This document shows, in pieces, positions 6,014 through 8,288 of a DNA stretch of 8,288 nucleotides; position 1 is the stretch's first letter; each line of letters begins with the position of its first letter. The DNA comes from Bacteroidales bacterium UBA1217. Its GTDB lineage: Bacteria; Bacteroidota; Bacteroidia; Bacteroidales; P3. The notes beneath the pieces are model-generated. The model was given only the letters and a program-made list of their open reading frames with translations. It made no database searches and was not told the DNA's origin. Position numbers and translations under genes: made by a program. Location of the stretch: positions 1,579 to 9,866 of the forward strand of contig DBXH01000029.1 in assembly GCA_002309335.1 (NCBI GenBank). Direction: 5' to 3'.

Positions 6014-6765
6014 TGGATCTGACTTTGGCCAGACAGGTATTTACCTGTATCGACAACACCACCCTCAATGCCACCGACACCGCAGCGGGCGTCGATGCTT
6101 TCTGCCGCCGTACGCTCGAGATGAGGATCGAGGGAGACAAAACGGTAGCAGCCGTGTGTGTATACCCTCAATTTGTAACCACAGCAGTTCGCGTGTTGCA
6201 AGGAAGCGGTATAAGAGTGGCCAGTGTCGCCGGCGCTTTTCCTCACGGGCAACTGCCCATCGGCCTGAGAGTGGCCGAAGTGCATCGTGCCGTGGAAGAC
6301 GGTGCCGACGAGGTGGATATCGTCATCAACCGAGGCCTGTTGCTGGCAGGCGAAGACAACGCTGTCTGTGACGAGGTGGCCGCTATGAAAGAGGCTTGTG
6401 GCAAAAGTACGCTCAAGGTGATTCTCGAAACAGGAGAACTCCCCTCCCCTACCCTTGTTCGTCGCGCCGCCCAGGCATCCATCGACGGAGGAGCCGATTT
6501 TATTAAGACTTCGACTGGAAAAATATCAAAGGGTGCCACTCTGGAGGCTGCCGAAATTATGCTGCAAGTGATAGCTGAAAACGTTAAAATTAACAAAAAA
6601 ACAATCGGTTTCAAGGCTGCCGGAGGTATTCGGAACCCAGAAGAGGCTATCGCTTACGCTCAATTGGCACAAAAAATAATGGGTGCAGAGTTTATTAATA
6701 ATCAGACATTTAGAATCGGAGCTAGCAGTTTGACCGAAAGCTTATACTCACTTTTAACATTTTAA
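6013..6765 (+). CDS. deoC: Deoxyribose-phosphate aldolase
   Basis: Cleaves 2-deoxy-D-ribose 5-phosphate to glyceraldehyde 3-phosphate and acetaldehyde in deoxynucleoside catabolism, as a cytoplasmic class I aldolase. The 250-residue product has the family blocks AAVCVYPQFV (46-55), VASVAGAFPHGQ (69-80), EVDIVINRG (100-108), LKVILETGEL (134-143), ADFIKTSTGK (161-170) and IGFKAAGGIRNPEEA (198-212). D102, the Schiff-base lysine K165 and the activating K201 are all present, matching D102, K167 and K201 of E. coli. The ATG at 6013 overlaps the rpiB stop codon; a GTG one codon earlier is less likely. No phosphopentomutase or nucleoside phosphorylase gene lies in the window. The next gene, spt, starts 60 bases downstream with no hairpin between, so some read-through is possible. 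Confidence 0.96.
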   Translation: MDLTLARQVFTCIDNTTLNATDTAAGVDAFCRRTLEMRIEGDKTVAAVCVYPQFVTTAVRVLQGSGIRVASVAGAFPHGQLPIGLRVAEVHRAVEDGADEVDIVINRGLLLAGEDNAVCDEVAAMKEACGKSTLKVILETGELPSPTLVRRAAQASIDGGADFIKTSTGKISKGATLEAAEIMLQVIAENVKINKKTIGFKAAGGIRNPEEAIAYAQLAQKIMGAEFINNQTFRIGASSLTESLYSLLTF

Positions 6766-6791
6766 TTTACCGCTAATTCAGAAATTTTTTG

Positions 6792-6799
6792 TTACTTTG
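6792..6799 (+). promoter_or_regulatory. Candidate -7 box for spt
   Basis: TTACTTTG, followed by C, matches TAnnTTTG at all but the second base and lies 26 bases before the spt ATG in the 60-base gap after deoC. No clear -33 TTTG is seen. It hints that the sphingolipid gene pair has its own promoter separate from rpiB-deoC. Confidence 0.4.
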
Positions 6800-6825
6800 C
6801 ATTTTGGTTTAATGTTAAAAATAGT

Positions 6826-8016
6826 ATGAAACCACTGCGACAAAAGTTAGCTCAATACACCTATCCCCAGGAGATGAGAGCCCTGGGTATTTATCCCTAT
6901 TTCACCCCCATCTGCAGTGAGCAGAATACCGAAGTCTACGTAACGGGTCACGATCATCCGATATTGATGTTTGGTAGCAATAGTTACCTGGGACTTACCA
7001 ACGACCCGCGCCTTAAGGAGGCAGCCAAGCGTGCAATCGACAAGTACGGTACCGGATGTGCCGGTTCGCCGTTCCTCAACGGTACGCTTGATATCCATAT
7101 CCAGCTTCAGGACGAACTGGCTGAATTCCTCGGGAAGGACGGAGTGATGCTCTTCTCGGCTGGATTCCTGGCCAATAGCGGTGTCATTCCCAATATTTGC
7201 GGCCGTGGCGACTATCTCTTCTACGACGAACGTGTCCATGCTTCAATCATGGAAGGTCGTCTCATCACCAATGCCTCTACGCAGAAGTATAAGCACAATG
7301 ATATGGCCGACCTCGAGCGAGTGCTCGCAAAGGTGCCGACCGAGGCCTCAAAGCTTGTCGTCACCGACGGAGTCTTCTCGATGGAAGGCGATGTGGCTTA
7401 TGTCGACAAGATGGTAGAAATCTGCGACAAATACGGCGCTACCCTGATGGTGGACGAGGCCCACGGTCTCGGTGTCTTTGGCCGCGAGGGCCGCGGAACA
7501 TGCGACCACTACAACATGCTGCCAAATGTCGACCTCGTCATGGGCACCTTCAGCAAGAGCCTGGCTTCGGTGGGCGGTTTCATTGCTGCCGACGCCGATA
7601 CCATCAACTGGATGAAACACTCGGTGCGCCCCTATATCTTCACCGCCAGCATCACCCCAGCCAGCACCGCCTCTGTGCTCGAAGCCCTGCATATCATGCG
7701 CAGCGAACCGGAACGCAACGCCGCCCTCTGGGATAACCAGCGATATGCTTTCAAGGCCTTTAAGGATCTAGGATTCGAAATCGGAAACACCTCAACGCCT
7801 ATCATACCGCTCTTCATCCGCGACAACGTGAAGACCTTCACCATCACCCACGAACTGCTGGTCGACGGTGTGTTCGTCACACCCGTCATATCACCCGCTG
7901 TGCCCAGCGACGAGACCCTTATCCGTTTCGCGCTTATGGCCACCCATACCCACGAGCAGATCGACACCGGGGTGGAGAAGATCTACAAGGCATTCAAGAA
8001 ACAAGGTGTGCTATAG
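6826..8016 (+). CDS. spt: Serine palmitoyltransferase (alpha-oxoamine synthase family)
   Basis: Catalyses the PLP-dependent condensation of serine with a long-chain acyl-CoA to a 3-keto-sphinganine, the committing step of bacterial sphingolipid synthesis. The 396-residue product has GSNSYLGL (50-57), GTGCAGSPFLNGTLDIHIQL (75-94), the cofactor-stacking histidine H138 in ERVHASIMEG, DGVFSMEGD (181-189), VDEAHGLGVFG (209-219; D210, H213) and GTFSKSLASVGGF (240-252) with K244 as the PLP lysine. The family also includes 8-amino-7-oxononanoate synthase and 2-amino-3-ketobutyrate ligase. The YPYF N-terminal block, MFGSN, KYKHNDMADLE and the IIPL/ALMATHT C-terminal blocks agree with what I remember of the Bacteroides SPT, so SPT is favoured over BioF or Kbl. 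A GNAT-like gene starts 23 bases downstream and is probably cotranscribed. Confidence 0.9.
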   Translation: MKPLRQKLAQYTYPQEMRALGIYPYFTPICSEQNTEVYVTGHDHPILMFGSNSYLGLTNDPRLKEAAKRAIDKYGTGCAGSPFLNGTLDIHIQLQDELAEFLGKDGVMLFSAGFLANSGVIPNICGRGDYLFYDERVHASIMEGRLITNASTQKYKHNDMADLERVLAKVPTEASKLVVTDGVFSMEGDVAYVDKMVEICDKYGATLMVDEAHGLGVFGREGRGTCDHYNMLPNVDLVMGTFSKSLASVGGFIAADADTINWMKHSVRPYIFTASITPASTASVLEALHIMRSEPERNAALWDNQRYAFKAFKDLGFEIGNTSTPIIPLFIRDNVKTFTITHELLVDGVFVTPVISPAVPSDETLIRFALMATHTHEQIDTGVEKIYKAFKKQGVL

Positions 8017-8039
8017 TGATTAGTTGTTAAGACAAAAAC

Positions 8040-8288
8040 ATGGCAGAAATTGTTATAAAAAAAGTCGAGAAAAGGCGTGACCTCAACAAGTTCATCGCCT
8101 TCCCCAACAAGCTCTTCAAGGACGTGCCGAGTTATATCCCGGCACTCGACTTCGACGAGATCAACCTCTTGACCGACAAGAACCCCTCGTTGGAGCATTG
8201 CTCCCGCGAACTCTTCCTGGCATACAAGGACGGCAAGGTGGCTGGCCGCGTGGCCGCTATCATCAACCGCACCGTCAACGAGCATTGG
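8040..8288 (+). CDS. GNAT-like acyltransferase family protein, N-terminal part only
   Basis: Eighty-three codons run from an ATG at 8040 to the window edge without a stop. The sequence (MAEIVIKKVEKRRDLNKFIA, then FPNKLFKDVPSYIPALDFDE, a DKNPSLEH block, FLAYKDGKVAGRVAAIINRT, NEHW) resembles the N-terminus of the large Bacteroidota proteins annotated as GNAT-superfamily acetyltransferases of about 370-390 residues. The strand AYKDGKVAGRVAAIIN is typical of the early GNAT beta-sheet. The acyl-CoA-binding loop would lie beyond the edge, so catalytic competence cannot be judged. The position 23 bases after spt suggests a role in acylating or modifying a sphingolipid intermediate, which is inference from context only. 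The start is chosen as the first ATG after spt in the frame carrying the conserved sequence. Confidence 0.75.
   Translation, partial: MAEIVIKKVEKRRDLNKFIAFPNKLFKDVPSYIPALDFDEINLLTDKNPSLEHCSRELFLAYKDGKVAGRVAAIINRTVNEHW

Noticed and set aside
6826..8016. BioF or 2-amino-3-ketobutyrate CoA ligase instead of serine palmitoyltransferase
   Set aside because: The family is shared, but the N-terminal YPYF/MFGSN blocks and C-terminal segments resemble Bacteroides SPT, and no bio or tdh gene is nearby; a phylogeny would settle it.
6847..8285. Minus-strand frames of 100-130 codons under spt and the GNAT-like gene
   Set aside because: They are antisense to clearly conserved coding sequence.
1..8288. 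tRNA, rRNA, CRISPR array, insertion sequence or phage genes
   Set aside because: No cloverleaf-like sequence, regularly spaced direct repeats, transposase motifs or terminal inverted repeats were seen.

Overview
The window looks like the chromosome of a member of the Bacteroidota, most likely order Bacteroidales. Four signs point there. One secreted protein ends in a type IX secretion (T9SS) type A sorting domain. There are TAnnTTTG-type -7 promoter boxes and few strong Shine-Dalgarno sequences. A serine palmitoyltransferase gene closely resembles the Bacteroides enzyme. NadA, RpiB and DeoC are all of ordinary bacterial type. Species cannot be told from the sequence.

Left part, minus strand: the window opens inside nadA (quinolinate synthase, NAD biosynthesis), which runs leftward off the edge with only a few C-terminal codons missing and has its own promoter at about 950-983. 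Upstream of it (1129-4952) lies a three-gene minus-strand cluster of secreted, otherwise uncharacterised proteins: a 445-residue orphan, a 467-residue protein with two InlB-like repeats and a T9SS sorting domain, and a 350-residue shortened paralogue of the second protein. The last two genes overlap by 4 bases (ATGA), and the first two are 33 bases apart, so the three are probably one transcript. The cluster is visibly richer in A+T than the housekeeping genes, most of all in its first gene.

Middle: about 620 bases of very A+T-rich, gene-free DNA (4953-5572) separate the cluster from the divergent rpiB. It holds inverted repeats, three GATAAT elements spaced 12 and 11 bases apart, an inverted TGTTGATAA/TTATCAACA pair that flanks the rpiB promoter, and the promoter's -7 box.

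Right part, plus strand: rpiB (ribose-5-phosphate isomerase B) and deoC (deoxyribose-phosphate aldolase) are coupled by a TGATG stop/start overlap and join pentose-phosphate and deoxynucleoside metabolism. After 60 bases comes spt (serine palmitoyltransferase, first step of sphingolipid synthesis). It is followed 23 bases later by the beginning of a GNAT-like gene cut by the window edge. The housekeeping content is conventional. The less-described material is the secreted cluster, the regulatory region before rpiB, and the GNAT-like partner of spt.
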